Origin: Saccharomonospora azurea NA-128
GTDB taxonomy: Bacteria; Actinomycetota; Actinomycetes; Mycobacteriales; Pseudonocardiaceae
Length of the DNA: 54,991 nucleotides
Assembly: GCF_000231055.2 (NCBI RefSeq)
Contig: NZ_CM001466.1
Coordinates: forward strand, 3,783,524-3,838,514
Reading direction: 5' to 3'
Made by a program: the position numbers and the translations under genes. The notes under the pieces were generated by a model that made no database searches, was not told the origin of the DNA, and was given only the letters and a program-made list of their open reading frames with translations. Positions 15,943 through 24,417 of the stretch are shown here, piece after piece; positions within the stretch are counted from its first letter, which is position 1; every line of letters begins with the position of its first letter.

Positions 15943-16891
15943 GCCCGCCGAGCGGGCCCCCACTCGCGCGGTGGTCGGCCAGCGCCGCGTGCACGGTGTC
16001 GGCGAGCGGCCGGATCGCCAGCCCCGCGGCCCACGCCGTGCGCGCGTCGTGGGAAACCATCCCGTAGTGGGTCTCGGGCAGCCACATCGGCAGTGAACCG
16101 TCGCCCGCCCACGGGCGGACTCCTGCCCGGACGAGGACGTCCGGGGCGATCGGGACGAGCTTCGTGCCCGCCGGTGCGGTCGACGCGGCGATCTCCTGCA
16201 GGGTCTCGCCGAGGTCGGCCACGGGGCTCACCGCGTCGAAGGTGCCGGTGACGCCGTCCTCGGCGGCCGAGACGATCCACGCCGCGAGATCGCGCACGTC
16301 GACGTGCTGGAACGGGTGGCCCGGCGCGTCGGGGACCACGACGCGGCCTCCCCGCGCGAACCGGGCGGGCCAGTAGTGGAACCGTCGCATGTAGTCGCCC
16401 GGGCCGGTGATCTGTCCCGGACGGACGACGAACGCCCGCTCACCCACGGCGTCGCGCACGAGGTTCTCGCTGGCCACCTCGACGGCGCCGTAGAACTCCG
16501 GGGTCACCTCCGCCATGGTCCGCTCACCGGGGTCGGGGATCGGGTCGAGCAGTGGTGCGTCCGTGGTCTGGTGCGGGGTCGCGGTGTCGGCGTAGACGTT
16601 GATGCTCGACACGTAGGTCCAGTGTCGAGCGTGCGCTCCGAACGCCTGGAGTGCGTCGCGCACCCAGCCCGGCGTCATCGTGGCCACGTCGACGACGGCG
16701 TCGAACCGTTCGCCGCGCAGCGCGTCGAGGGCGTTCGGCTCCCCGCGGTCGAGCACGACCGGGCGTACGCCGTCGGGGAACGGACCGGACTTGCCTCGGG
16801 CGACGCAGGTGACGTCGTGTCCACGACGGACCGCGTCGACGGCCACGGTGCGGGACAGAAACGACGTGCCACCGAGAACGAGTGTGCGCAT
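15908..16891 (-). CDS. NAD(P)-binding SDR/epimerase-like protein with altered active site
   Basis: Extended short-chain dehydrogenase/epimerase-like protein of 327 residues. The nucleotide-binding loop is GGTSFLSR at residues 7-14, where classical members have GGxxFxG. The usual catalytic YxxxK occurs here as YGAVE, so the lysine is replaced by glutamate; classical oxidoreductase activity is therefore doubtful. TYVSSINVYAD provides the Ser region, and the C-terminal half resembles sugar-nucleotide reductases/epimerases. ATG 16891 gives the proper N-terminus MRTLVLGG. It could be a regulatory NAD(P) sensor or a structural homolog. Confidence 0.72.
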   Translation of the reverse strand: MRTLVLGGTSFLSRTVAVDAVRRGHDVTCVARGKSGPFPDGVRPVVLDRGEPNALDALRGERFDAVVDVATMTPGWVRDALQAFGAHARHWTYVSSINVYADTATPHQTTDAPLLDPIPDPGERTMAEVTPEFYGAVEVASENLVRDAVGERAFVVRPGQITGPGDYMRRFHYWPARFARGGRVVVPDAPGHPFQHVDVRDLAAWIVSAAEDGVTGTFDAVSPVADLGETLQEIAASTAPAGTKLVPIAPDVLVRAGVRPWAGDGSLPMWLPETHYGMVSHDARTAWAAGLAIRPLADTVHAALADHRASGGPLGGLTPEQERALLA

Positions 16892-17039
16892 GACCACGAC
16901 TTTCCACGACCGGGCCGGTCGGCGACAGGGCACATCGCTGCGGGCGAACACGGCGCCCGCGTTTCACAGCGTGCCGGACCGGGTACCGACGGTGGGGTGA
17001 AAGCCAGAGTGTCGACCGAGCCGCGCCGCCGTCACCGCC

Positions 17040-19397
17040 GTGGACACGCTTGAGGGCCTCGCGGACCCGATCCGGCGCGTCGGGGTTCGCATCGAGGGTG
17101 TGGTGCAGGGTGTGGGGTTCCGGCCGTTCGTCCACGCGTCGGCGCAGCGCTTCGGCCTGACCGGACACGTCGGCAACGACACGGCCGGCGTCGTGATCGA
17201 GGCCGAGGGACCTTGCGAGGCGGTCGCCGGATTCCTCACGTCGTTGCGGGCGGACGCGCCTCCGCTGGCCACGGTCGAGCAGGTCGACGTCGTGGAACTC
17301 GTCCCGGCGGGCGGACGTGGGTTCCGGATCGTCGACAGCGATACCTCGGGTCCACGGGGTCCACGGGGTCCACGGGGTCCACGGCGGACACTCGTGTCGG
17401 CCGACTCGGCCACGTGCGAGGCGTGCCTGGCCGAGCTGTTCGACCCGCGCGACCGGCGTTACCGCTATCCGTTCGTCAACTGCACCGACTGCGGACCCCG
17501 TTACACGATCGTGCGGGACGTGCCCTACGACCGGCCGAACACGACCATGGCCGGATTCCCGTTGTGCGGCGAGTGCGCGCGCGAGTACCACGATCCGGCG
17601 GACCGGCGTTTCCATGCGCAGCCGGTGTGCTGTCCCGACTGCGGGCCCCGGCTCCGGATCGTCGACCCCGCCGGGCGGTCGCTGGGGGCCGACCCGGTGT
17701 CCCGGGCCGTGGAGCTGTTGCGTGCGGGCGACGTCGTGGCCGTCAAGGGACTCGGCGGGTACCACCTCGCCACCGACGCGACGAGCGACTCCGCCACCGC
17801 GGCGCTGCGGTCGCGCAAACACCGGGAGGACAAGGCGTTCGCCGTCATGGTGGCGACCCTCGACGACGCCCGGCGACTGTGTGCTGTGGACGACTGCGCG
17901 GCGCGGGCGCTGGTGGATCGGCGCCGCCCGATCGTGCTGCTCGACCGACGCCACCCCGACGGCGTCGCGGACGCCGTGGCTCCGGGGAACCGCAGGCTCG
18001 GCGTCATGCTCCCGTACACGCCGCTGCACCACCTCCTGCTGCGGGAGCTCGCCGCGCCGATCGTCCTCACCAGCGGCAATGTCTCCGACGAGCCGATCGC
18101 GTACACCGACGACGACGCGCTCGCGCGGCTGGGCGGCATCGCCGACGCGTTCCTGGTGCACGACCGTCCGATCCACGTCCGGGCCGACGACTCCGTGGTG
18201 AGCCCGTGGCGCGGCGACGCCGTGCCCGTGCGGCGTTCCCGCGGCTACGCCCCCGAGCCGATCACCTGCTCCCGCGAGTTCCCACGGCCCGTCCTGGCCT
18301 GCGGGGCGGAACTGAAGAACACCGTGTGTCTCGCCTCGGGACGCCGGGCGGTGCTGTCGCACCACATCGGCGACCTGAAGAACGCCGAGACGCTCCGGTC
18401 GTTCACCGAGGCGATCGAGCACCTGTCGCGGCTCTTCGACATCGAACCCGCCGTCGTGGCCCACGACCTGCATCCCGACTACGCCTCCACGCGGTACGCG
18501 CTGGAACGGACCGGCCTCGACCCCGTCGGGGTGCAGCACCACCACGCGCACGTGGCGGCGTGCCTGGCCGACAACGGAGTCGACGGTGGCGACGGCGTCG
18601 GCGGGGCTGACGACCGCGCCATCGGGGTGGCCTTCGACGGCACCGGTTACGGGCTCGACGGCACGGTGTGGGGTGGGGAGTTCCTCCTCGCCACCTGCGC
18701 GGACTTCGAGCGCGTCGGCCACCTGGCGACGGTGCCGATGCCCGGCGGCGAGGCCGCGGTGCGCGAGCCGTGGCGCATGGCGGCCGCGTACCTGCGCGGC
18801 GCTACGGACGGCGTGGACGGCGTGGACGACCTCGCGGTCGCCCGACGGCAGGGCGCGCGGTGGGACCAGGTGCGGCGGCTGCTCGACTCGCGGCTGAGCA
18901 TGCCGGTGACGTCGAGCGCGGGACGGCTGTTCGACGCCGTCGCGGCCGTGCTCGGCGTGCGCGACACCGTCACCTACGAGGGCCAGGCGGCGATCGAACT
19001 GGAACAGCGTGCCGATGTCGGGCACTCCGACGGCTACGAGGTCGGGATCGCCGACGACGGGGGAATGCTCGTCGTGGACGGTCCCGGCCTGGTGCGGGCG
19101 GTCCTGGACGACCACCGGCGGGGAACCGACCTCGCGCTCGTGGCGGCCCGGTTCCACAACGCCCTCGCCGCGGCGGTGGCCCGCACCTGCCGGGAGATCG
19201 CCGACCGCACCGGCGTGCGCCTCGTCGCGCTGTCCGGCGGCGTGTTCGCCAACCGGTTCCTGCTCACCCGCACGGTCGAGGCGCTGGAGGGCGACAATCT
19301 CACCGTGCTCACCCACTCCCGGGTTCCGTGCAACGACGGCGGGCTCAGCTTCGGGCAAGCCGTCGTGGCGGGTGCACGCGATCGAGCGATGCGCTGA
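17040..19397 (+). CDS. hypF: Carbamoyltransferase HypF, [NiFe]-hydrogenase maturation
   Basis: Transfers the carbamoyl group of carbamoyl phosphate to HypE, the first step of cyanide ligand synthesis for the NiFe(CN)2CO site. The 785 residues hold, in order: an acylphosphatase domain (VQGVGFRPFVH, about 20-100); a double zinc-finger region with four Cys-x2-Cys pairs (CEAC, CTDC, CGEC, CPDC; about 125-205); a YrdC-like domain (about 215-395); and a Kae1/TobZ-like C-terminal domain with HHHAHVAACL and a GGVFANRFL metal/ATP segment. Between the first two domains a 9-bp tandem repeat encodes four Gly-Pro-Arg units. GTG 17040 is the start. It lies apart from the other hyp genes and is followed by a transporter gene. 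Confidence 0.95.
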   Translation: MDTLEGLADPIRRVGVRIEGVVQGVGFRPFVHASAQRFGLTGHVGNDTAGVVIEAEGPCEAVAGFLTSLRADAPPLATVEQVDVVELVPAGGRGFRIVDSDTSGPRGPRGPRGPRRTLVSADSATCEACLAELFDPRDRRYRYPFVNCTDCGPRYTIVRDVPYDRPNTTMAGFPLCGECAREYHDPADRRFHAQPVCCPDCGPRLRIVDPAGRSLGADPVSRAVELLRAGDVVAVKGLGGYHLATDATSDSATAALRSRKHREDKAFAVMVATLDDARRLCAVDDCAARALVDRRRPIVLLDRRHPDGVADAVAPGNRRLGVMLPYTPLHHLLLRELAAPIVLTSGNVSDEPIAYTDDDALARLGGIADAFLVHDRPIHVRADDSVVSPWRGDAVPVRRSRGYAPEPITCSREFPRPVLACGAELKNTVCLASGRRAVLSHHIGDLKNAETLRSFTEAIEHLSRLFDIEPAVVAHDLHPDYASTRYALERTGLDPVGVQHHHAHVAACLADNGVDGGDGVGGADDRAIGVAFDGTGYGLDGTVWGGEFLLATCADFERVGHLATVPMPGGEAAVREPWRMAAAYLRGATDGVDGVDDLAVARRQGARWDQVRRLLDSRLSMPVTSSAGRLFDAVAAVLGVRDTVTYEGQAAIELEQRADVGHSDGYEVGIADDGGMLVVDGPGLVRAVLDDHRRGTDLALVAARFHNALAAAVARTCREIADRTGVRLVALSGGVFANRFLLTRTVEALEGDNLTVLTHSRVPCNDGGLSFGQAVVAGARDRAMR
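17351..17386 (+). repeat. 9-bp tandem repeat (four copies) inside hypF
   Basis: TCCACGGGG is repeated four times in a row (the last copy ends CGGCG). It encodes a Gly-Pro-Arg repeat in the linker between the acylphosphatase and zinc-finger domains. Copy-number change would keep the reading frame. Confidence 0.9.
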
Positions 19398-19406
19398 GGA
19401 GGAGCC

Positions 19407-20405
19407 GTGGTGCTGACCGTGCTGTGCGCGGTGTCGGCCGCGCTGTGCAACGCGCTGGGGTCGGTGCTGCAGCGCCGGGGCGCCCGTGCCCAGCCCGACG
19501 AGGCGCGCATGTCGGTCCGGCTGCTCTGGAACCTCGCCCACAGCCCGTCGTGGCTCGGCGGCATCGGGTTCATGCTCGCCGGGCTCGGTTTCCAGGTCGC
19601 CGCGCTGTCGACCGGTCCGATCTCGCTCGTGCAACCGATCCTCGTCGCGGAACTCGGCTTCACGCTGGTGTTGACGGCGATCCTGCTCGGCGCCCGGCTC
19701 CACCCTCGCGAGTGGATCGCCGTGCTCGGCATGAACGGCGGCATCGCGCTGCTGCTCGTCGCCGCGCAACCAGGCGGCGGAGACCCGCGGCAGGTGACCG
19801 GGCCCGTGTGGGTCGCGGGCTGCGCGATCACGCTCGCGTGCGTGGGCGGGTTCGTGTGGCTTGCGTTCCGTTACCGCTACGCGCACCGAGCCGCCTATCT
19901 CGGCATCGCCGCCGGCCTGCTCTTCGGGTTCCTCGCCGTCCTGGTCGCCGGTGTGACCGGCGCCTTCCCGGCGGGCCTCGGCGGGGTGCTGTCGGCGTGG
20001 CAGACCTATGCCGTGCTGCTGGTCGGGCCGACGAGCTTCCTCCTGCTCCAGGTGACGTTGCGGGCGGGCAGCCTGGTGGCCTCGCAACCGGGACTGACCC
20101 TGGCCAACCCGGTCGTCGGCATCGGCTGGGGCGTCGTCGTCTTCGGCGAGCAGGTGCGAGGCGGCGCGTGGATCACGGCTCAGATCGCCGGGTTCGCGAT
20201 CATCGCCGCCTGCACCCTGCTGCTCGCCCGCTCACCGTCGCTGCACGGCTCCGCCGGCGCTCACGAGGACGCCGACGGCACGGCGCGCGACGACACGGGC
20301 GACACCGAGGAGCGGGACGGCATCGAGGCCGGGGACGGCACCGGGGACGACACCGGTGCGCCCGAGCGCAGCCCGAGCTGGGACCGCAACCAGGAGAACC
20401 ACTGA
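19407..20405 (+). CDS. DMT-superfamily membrane permease
   Basis: A 332-residue integral membrane protein with about nine to ten hydrophobic segments, of the drug/metabolite transporter type (two EamA-like halves). The N-terminal SAALCNALGSVLQRR and PISLVQPILVAEL segments are typical of the actinobacterial DMT subgroup. After residue about 275 the protein ends in an acidic, low-complexity tail that overlaps hypB on the opposite strand. GTG 19407 follows GAGGAG by 4 bases and the hypF stop by 9 bases, so co-transcription with hypF is likely. A role in nickel or metabolite transport for the hydrogenase is possible but has no sequence support. Confidence 0.8.
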   Translation: MVLTVLCAVSAALCNALGSVLQRRGARAQPDEARMSVRLLWNLAHSPSWLGGIGFMLAGLGFQVAALSTGPISLVQPILVAELGFTLVLTAILLGARLHPREWIAVLGMNGGIALLLVAAQPGGGDPRQVTGPVWVAGCAITLACVGGFVWLAFRYRYAHRAAYLGIAAGLLFGFLAVLVAGVTGAFPAGLGGVLSAWQTYAVLLVGPTSFLLLQVTLRAGSLVASQPGLTLANPVVGIGWGVVVFGEQVRGGAWITAQIAGFAIIAACTLLLARSPSLHGSAGAHEDADGTARDDTGDTEERDGIEAGDGTGDDTGAPERSPSWDRNQENH

Positions 20406-21097
20406 TCCAGGCCCTCGCCCGAGACGGCCGAGGTCACGAGCAGCTCGGCGGACGGGTTGATCCGCCGCAGGTGCCGCGCGAAGTGGTCGACCTCGAACGT
20501 CAGGTGGGGGATCAGGTCCGACTTGGTGAGCACCACGAGGTCGGCCGCACGGAACATGTGCGGATACTTCAGCGGCTTGTCCTCGCCCTCCGTCGTCGAC
20601 GCCAGCACCACGCGGCGTCGCTCACCGAGGTCGAACAGGGCCGGGCACACCAGGTTGCCCACGTTCTCCACCACGACGAGCGACCGGCGGGGCGGGTCGA
20701 GTTCCCGGAGCGCCCGCGCCAGCATGTCGGCGTCGAGGTGACAGCCCGAGCCCGTGTTGATCTGCACGACGCGGCAGCCGACGGCGCGCAGCCGGTCGGC
20801 GTCGAGCGAGCCGGCCTGGTCGCCCTCCACGGCACCGACGAACACGTCGACGGTGAGTTCCCGCACCGTGCTCTCCAGCAGGGTCGTCTTGCCCGATCCC
20901 GGCGCGCTCATCAGGTTGACGGCGAAGCACTCCCGTGAGGCGAGCCAGGCGCGGTTGTCCTCGGCGATCTCGTCGTTCTTCGCGAGCACGTCGCGCTCGA
21001 CGGCCACGGTGTCGCGGTGGCCCGTACCGGGGTGCTCGTCGGCGCCCCTGGACACCGTCTCGTTCGACACCTCGTCACACCCGCATGTCCCGCACAT
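20261..21097 (-). CDS. hypB: Hydrogenase nickel-insertion GTPase HypB
   Basis: SIMIBI-class GTPase that loads nickel into the hydrogenase large subunit with HypA. The N-terminus MCGTCGC is the CXXCGC nickel motif known from E. coli HypB, and there is no histidine-rich stretch. The P-loop APGSGKTT, EGDQAGSLDADR, NTGSGCHLDA and the G4 motif TKSD are all present. After about residue 235 a Ser/Pro/Val-rich tail of about 43 residues is unlike known HypB C-termini; it coincides with the 145-bp tail-to-tail overlap with the DMT gene. It starts 23 bp inside the hypA end and is the last gene of the leftward hyp operon. Confidence 0.94.
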   Translation of the reverse strand: MCGTCGCDEVSNETVSRGADEHPGTGHRDTVAVERDVLAKNDEIAEDNRAWLASRECFAVNLMSAPGSGKTTLLESTVRELTVDVFVGAVEGDQAGSLDADRLRAVGCRVVQINTGSGCHLDADMLARALRELDPPRRSLVVVENVGNLVCPALFDLGERRRVVLASTTEGEDKPLKYPHMFRAADLVVLTKSDLIPHLTFEVDHFARHLRRINPSAELLVTSAVSGEGLDQWFSWLRSQLGLRSGAPVSSPVPSPASMPSRSSVSPVSSRAVPSASS

Positions 21098-21428
21098 CGC
21101 GTGTCACCTCCACGTCGCGTATCCGAAGTTGTTGTCCCGATCTCACGTGTACGTCCATCGACCCGCACGGACAGGTGTCGAGGAACGACGACAGTTCCGT
21201 CTCCGCGTCGCACCGCGGGCACCAACCCGTGCCCGGCACGGTCTCGATCACCAGCTCCGCGCCCTCCACCGGTGTGCCGCGGGTGACGGCGTCGAAGCAG
21301 AACCGCACGGCGTCGACCTCGACGCCCGACAGGGCGCCGACCTCCAGCCGCACCGACAGCACGCGCGCACCACCGGTGTGGTCCACGACCGCGTCCACGA
21401 CACTCTGCGTGATCGACAGCTCGTGCAT
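21075..21428 (-). CDS. hypA: Hydrogenase nickel metallochaperone HypA
   Basis: A 117-residue nickel chaperone. The N-terminal Met-His-Glu gives the Ni(II) site (His2). The zinc domain has CPRC and, 13 residues later, TCPCGS, with a Cys-x-Cys pair in place of the more usual Cys-x2-Cys. It works with HypB to deliver nickel to the large subunit. It sits 2 bp after hypE and overlaps hypB by 23 bp. Confidence 0.94.
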   Translation of the reverse strand: MHELSITQSVVDAVVDHTGGARVLSVRLEVGALSGVEVDAVRFCFDAVTRGTPVEGAELVIETVPGTGWCPRCDAETELSSFLDTCPCGSMDVHVRSGQQLRIRDVEVTRDVRDMRV

Positions 21429-21430
21429 GG

Positions 21431-22507
21431 TCAGCAGATGCGCGGCAGCGGGTCACCGACGAGGAGGTCGGCGATCCGCGTGCCACCGAAGGCGGTGTTG
21501 AGCAGCACGGTGCCCGCCGGGTCGGGGCCGACCCTGCCGATGACGGCGGCCTCGGCGCCCTGCGGATGACCTTGGAGCGCGGCCAGCGCCTCGTCGGCGT
21601 ACGCGCCGTCGACGACCGCGACGAACCGGCCCTCGCAGGCGACGTAGAGCGGGTCGATACCCAGCAGCTCGCACGCACCGCGGACCTCGTCACGCACCGG
21701 TACGGCGTCCTCGTTCACGACCACGGACACGTCGGCCGCCCGGGCGATCTCGTTCAGCACGGTCGCAACCCCGCCCCGAGTCGCGTCCCGCATGGCCCGC
21801 ACCCCGGGCACGGCGAGCAGCCGGGCACACAGGTCGGCCAGCGGCGCGGTGTCGGAGACGAGGTCGGCCTCCAGCTCCAGTTCGCCGCGGGCCAGCATCA
21901 CGGTGACGCCGTGTTCGCCCACCGGACCCGAGACGACGATCGCGTCGCCGGGCCGCGCGGTGTGGATGCCCAGAGCACGATCCGTGGGCAGCAGTCCGAT
22001 TCCCGTCGTGTTGACGTAGCAGCCGTCTCCGCTGCCCCGGCCGACGACCTTCGTGTCGCCGGTCACGAGTGCCACGCCCACGGCCTCGGCGCACTCCCGC
22101 ATCGAGGCCACGATGCGCCGCAGGTCCTCGATCGGGAAGCCTTCCTCCAGGATGAACCCGCACGACAGGTACGCCGGGATCGCACCGGCCACGGCGAGGT
22201 CGTTGACGGTGCCGTTGACGGCGAGGTCGCCGATGTTGCCGCCGGGGAAGAACAGCGGCGACACGACGTACGAGTCGGTGGTCATGGCCAACCGGGTCCC
22301 GTCGAGCACGAGGTCGGCGGCGTCACCCAGCGGTTCGAGCAGCGCGTTGCGGAACGCCTCGACGAACACCGCCTCGATCAGCGTCTGGGTCGCCTTGCCG
22401 CCCGCGCCGTGTGCGGCTGTGATGCGTTCCTCCCGCACTCGCGGCTTGCGGCGCCGCGCCCGCTCGATGCGTTCCAGGACGTCGTCCTCGGTGCGCGCGC
22501 GGCTCAT
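21431..22507 (-). CDS. hypE: Hydrogenase maturation protein HypE
   Basis: ATP-dependent dehydratase of the PurM/SelD-like fold that turns the carbamoyl group received from HypF into a thiocyanate on its C-terminal cysteine. The protein is 358 residues and ends in PRIC, the invariant C-terminal motif with the carrier Cys. HGAGGK, the DSYVVSPLFFPGGNIGDLAVNGTVNDLA region (quoted in parts: DSYVVSPLFFPGG, then GTVNDLAVAG), and DATRGGVATVLNEIA form the ATP site. ATG 22507 is chosen, overlapping the hypD stop by four bases; a longer open frame inside hypD is a shadow. Confidence 0.95.
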   Translation of the reverse strand: MSRARTEDDVLERIERARRRKPRVREERITAAHGAGGKATQTLIEAVFVEAFRNALLEPLGDAADLVLDGTRLAMTTDSYVVSPLFFPGGNIGDLAVNGTVNDLAVAGAIPAYLSCGFILEEGFPIEDLRRIVASMRECAEAVGVALVTGDTKVVGRGSGDGCYVNTTGIGLLPTDRALGIHTARPGDAIVVSGPVGEHGVTVMLARGELELEADLVSDTAPLADLCARLLAVPGVRAMRDATRGGVATVLNEIARAADVSVVVNEDAVPVRDEVRGACELLGIDPLYVACEGRFVAVVDGAYADEALAALQGHPQGAEAAVIGRVGPDPAGTVLLNTAFGGTRIADLLVGDPLPRIC

Positions 22508-23646
22508 ACGGTGCTCGCCTCCTTCACGCGCTGCCGGGTGAACCGGCCGAAGTTGTAGTAGGCGGCGCACGCGCCCTCCGGCGACACCATGCAGGTGCCG
22601 ATGGGCGTCTCCGGGGTGCACGCGGTGCCGAAGACCTTGCACTCCCACGGCTTCAGCACGCCCTTGAGCACCTCGCCGCACTGGCACGACTTCGGGTCGG
22701 CGACCCGCACCCCGGGCAGGGTGAAGCGCCGCTCGGCGTCGAAGTGCGCGTACTCGTCGCGCAGTTGCAGCGCGGAGTGCGAGATGAAGCCCAGGCCGCG
22801 CCACTCGAAGTAGGGCCGCAGTCGCATCGTGCGGGCGATGGCGTCGAGCGCCACGGGATTGCCCTGCCACGGCACCACGCGGGCGTACTGGTTCTCCACC
22901 TCGCACCGGCCCTCCCGCAGCTGCCGGAGCAGGTAGTGCACCGACTGCAGGATGTCGAGCGGCTCGAACCCGGCCACCACCAGCGGTTTGCCGTAGTCGC
23001 GGGGGATGAACTCGTACGGGCGGCAGCCGATCACCGTGGAGACGTGGCCCGGCCCGAGGAAGCCGTCGAGCCGCAGGTCGGGGGAGTCCAGGATCGCCTT
23101 GATGCCGGGAATGATCGTGACGTGGTTGCAGAACACCGAGAAGTTCTCGATGCCCTCCCGCTCGGCGCGCAGCAACGTCATGGCGGTGGACGGCGCGGTG
23201 GTCTCGAAGCCGATCGCCATGAACACCACCTGCTTGTCGGGGTTCTGCTTGGCGATGCGCAGCGAGTCCAGCGGCGAGTACACCATGCGGATGTCGGTGC
23301 CCTCGGAGTTGGAGTCGAAGAACGTGCCGTTCGACCCCGGCACCCGCATCATGTCCCCGAACGACGTCATGATGACGTCGGGCAGGCTCGCGATGTGGAT
23401 GGCGTCGTCGACGCGACCCATCGGGATCACGCACACCGGGCAGCCGGGCCCGTGCACGAGCGACACCTGCTCCGGCAGGTAGTCGGCGATCCCGTGCTTG
23501 TAGATGGTGTGGGTGTGCCCGCCGCACACCTCCATGAACTTGTACTCGCGGCCCGGTTCGCACAGCCCGGCGATCCTCGTCGCCAGGGCCCGGGCCGTGT
23601 CGGAGTCGCGGTACTCGTCGACAAAGCGCATCGTCGCCGCCTTCAC
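22504..23646 (-). CDS. hypD: Hydrogenase maturation protein HypD
   Basis: Fe-S scaffold protein on which, with HypC, the Fe(CN)2CO unit is built. Conserved cysteine motifs are present: CGGHTHTIYKHG near residues 40-50, GPGCPVCVIP near 70, and the C-terminal [4Fe-4S] region with CQCGEVL, PWECKVFG and GTCMVSPEGACAAYY. At 380 residues it is full length. GTG 23646 overlaps the hypC stop (GTGA); ATG 23631 five codons later is an alternative. Confidence 0.96.
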   Translation of the reverse strand: MKAATMRFVDEYRDSDTARALATRIAGLCEPGREYKFMEVCGGHTHTIYKHGIADYLPEQVSLVHGPGCPVCVIPMGRVDDAIHIASLPDVIMTSFGDMMRVPGSNGTFFDSNSEGTDIRMVYSPLDSLRIAKQNPDKQVVFMAIGFETTAPSTAMTLLRAEREGIENFSVFCNHVTIIPGIKAILDSPDLRLDGFLGPGHVSTVIGCRPYEFIPRDYGKPLVVAGFEPLDILQSVHYLLRQLREGRCEVENQYARVVPWQGNPVALDAIARTMRLRPYFEWRGLGFISHSALQLRDEYAHFDAERRFTLPGVRVADPKSCQCGEVLKGVLKPWECKVFGTACTPETPIGTCMVSPEGACAAYYNFGRFTRQRVKEASTV

Positions 23647-23915
23647 TCGATCATCGATTGGCTCAGTGCGTCCATCTCGTCGGTGTAGGCACTGCCGAGC
23701 TCCTCCAGGTACCGCAGCACGGCCGCGGCCTCCTGTTCGTCGATCTTGGACAGTGCGAACCCGACGTGGATGAGGACCCAGTCACCCGGAACGGGCGGGT
23801 CGTCGGTGAGCAGGCCGATGTTGATCGCCCTGCGGACGCCGCTGACGTGGACCCTCGCGAGATCGGGTCGGTCCGGCAGGATCTCGACGATCTCACCGGG
23901 AATGCCGAGACACAT
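23643..23915 (-). CDS. hypC: Hydrogenase maturation chaperone HypC
   Basis: Small chaperone (90 residues) that carries the iron-ligand unit with HypD and then binds the large-subunit precursor. ATG 23915 gives the canonical N-terminus MCLGIPGEIVEI, whose Cys2 is essential after Met removal; GTG 23924 upstream would bury it and is rejected. The OB-like fold continues with GDWVLIHVGFALSKID. The start overlaps the protease gene by 23 bp. A divergent paralog lies at 26329. Confidence 0.95.
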   Translation of the reverse strand: MCLGIPGEIVEILPDRPDLARVHVSGVRRAINIGLLTDDPPVPGDWVLIHVGFALSKIDEQEAAAVLRYLEELGSAYTDEMDALSQSMIE

Positions 23916-24417
23916 CGACGCCACCCCTTTCCAGTGCGTCGCTGACGAGTTCCCGTACGCGCCGCGCCGCCTCGTCCACGGCCGCGGCCACCGGTTCGCT
24001 CAACCCCATGCCCTCCTCGAGGGTGAGTGGTTCGCAGCCCACGACGTAGATCCGGCCCGGCGTTCCCCCGAGCCTGCGCAGCAGGGCGAGCACGGCCGCC
24101 GGGTGCATGCCGTGGGCGTCGAGCACCGGCCCCTCGTCGCTGTGTGCGGCGCCGGGAACCGAGGTCGCGGGGTCGGCGTCGAGCACGTAGACCGTGCCCG
24201 GGGCCTCGCCCCGCTTCATGGCGTCGACGAAGATCGTGGTCTCGTACGCGCCGTCGAGCAGCTCGTACGCCAGGTGCACGCCCCGGATGCCGTAGTCGGC
24301 GACGACGGCCTCGGGCGGCAGGTCGCGGGTGGACAGACGCGAGACCACCTCGACCCCGAATCCGTCGTCGCCGTGGAACACGTTGCCGATGCCGGCGATG
24401 AGCACCCTGCTCGTCAC
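23893..24417 (-). CDS. Hydrogenase maturation endopeptidase (HupD/HycI family)
   Basis: Nickel-dependent protease (174 residues) that trims the C-terminus of the hydrogenase large subunit after nickel insertion. The N-terminal GIGNVFHGDDGFG carries the family acidic nickel ligand, followed by VVADYGIRGVHLAYEL with the second acidic residue and HGMHPAAVLAL with histidine ligands. GTG 24417 overlaps the previous stop by four bases. Its expected substrate is the large subunit encoded at 28494, to be cut after the final DPCLPCGVH. Confidence 0.92.
   Translation of the reverse strand: MTSRVLIAGIGNVFHGDDGFGVEVVSRLSTRDLPPEAVVADYGIRGVHLAYELLDGAYETTIFVDAMKRGEAPGTVYVLDADPATSVPGAAHSDEGPVLDAHGMHPAAVLALLRRLGGTPGRIYVVGCEPLTLEEGMGLSEPVAAAVDEAARRVRELVSDALERGGVDVSRHSR

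Noticed and set aside
16524-20087. Very long open frame on the minus strand opposite hypF and the DMT gene
   Set aside because: It is the GC-rich shadow of hypF; it is rich in His, Arg and Gln, has no domain pattern and covers several genes.
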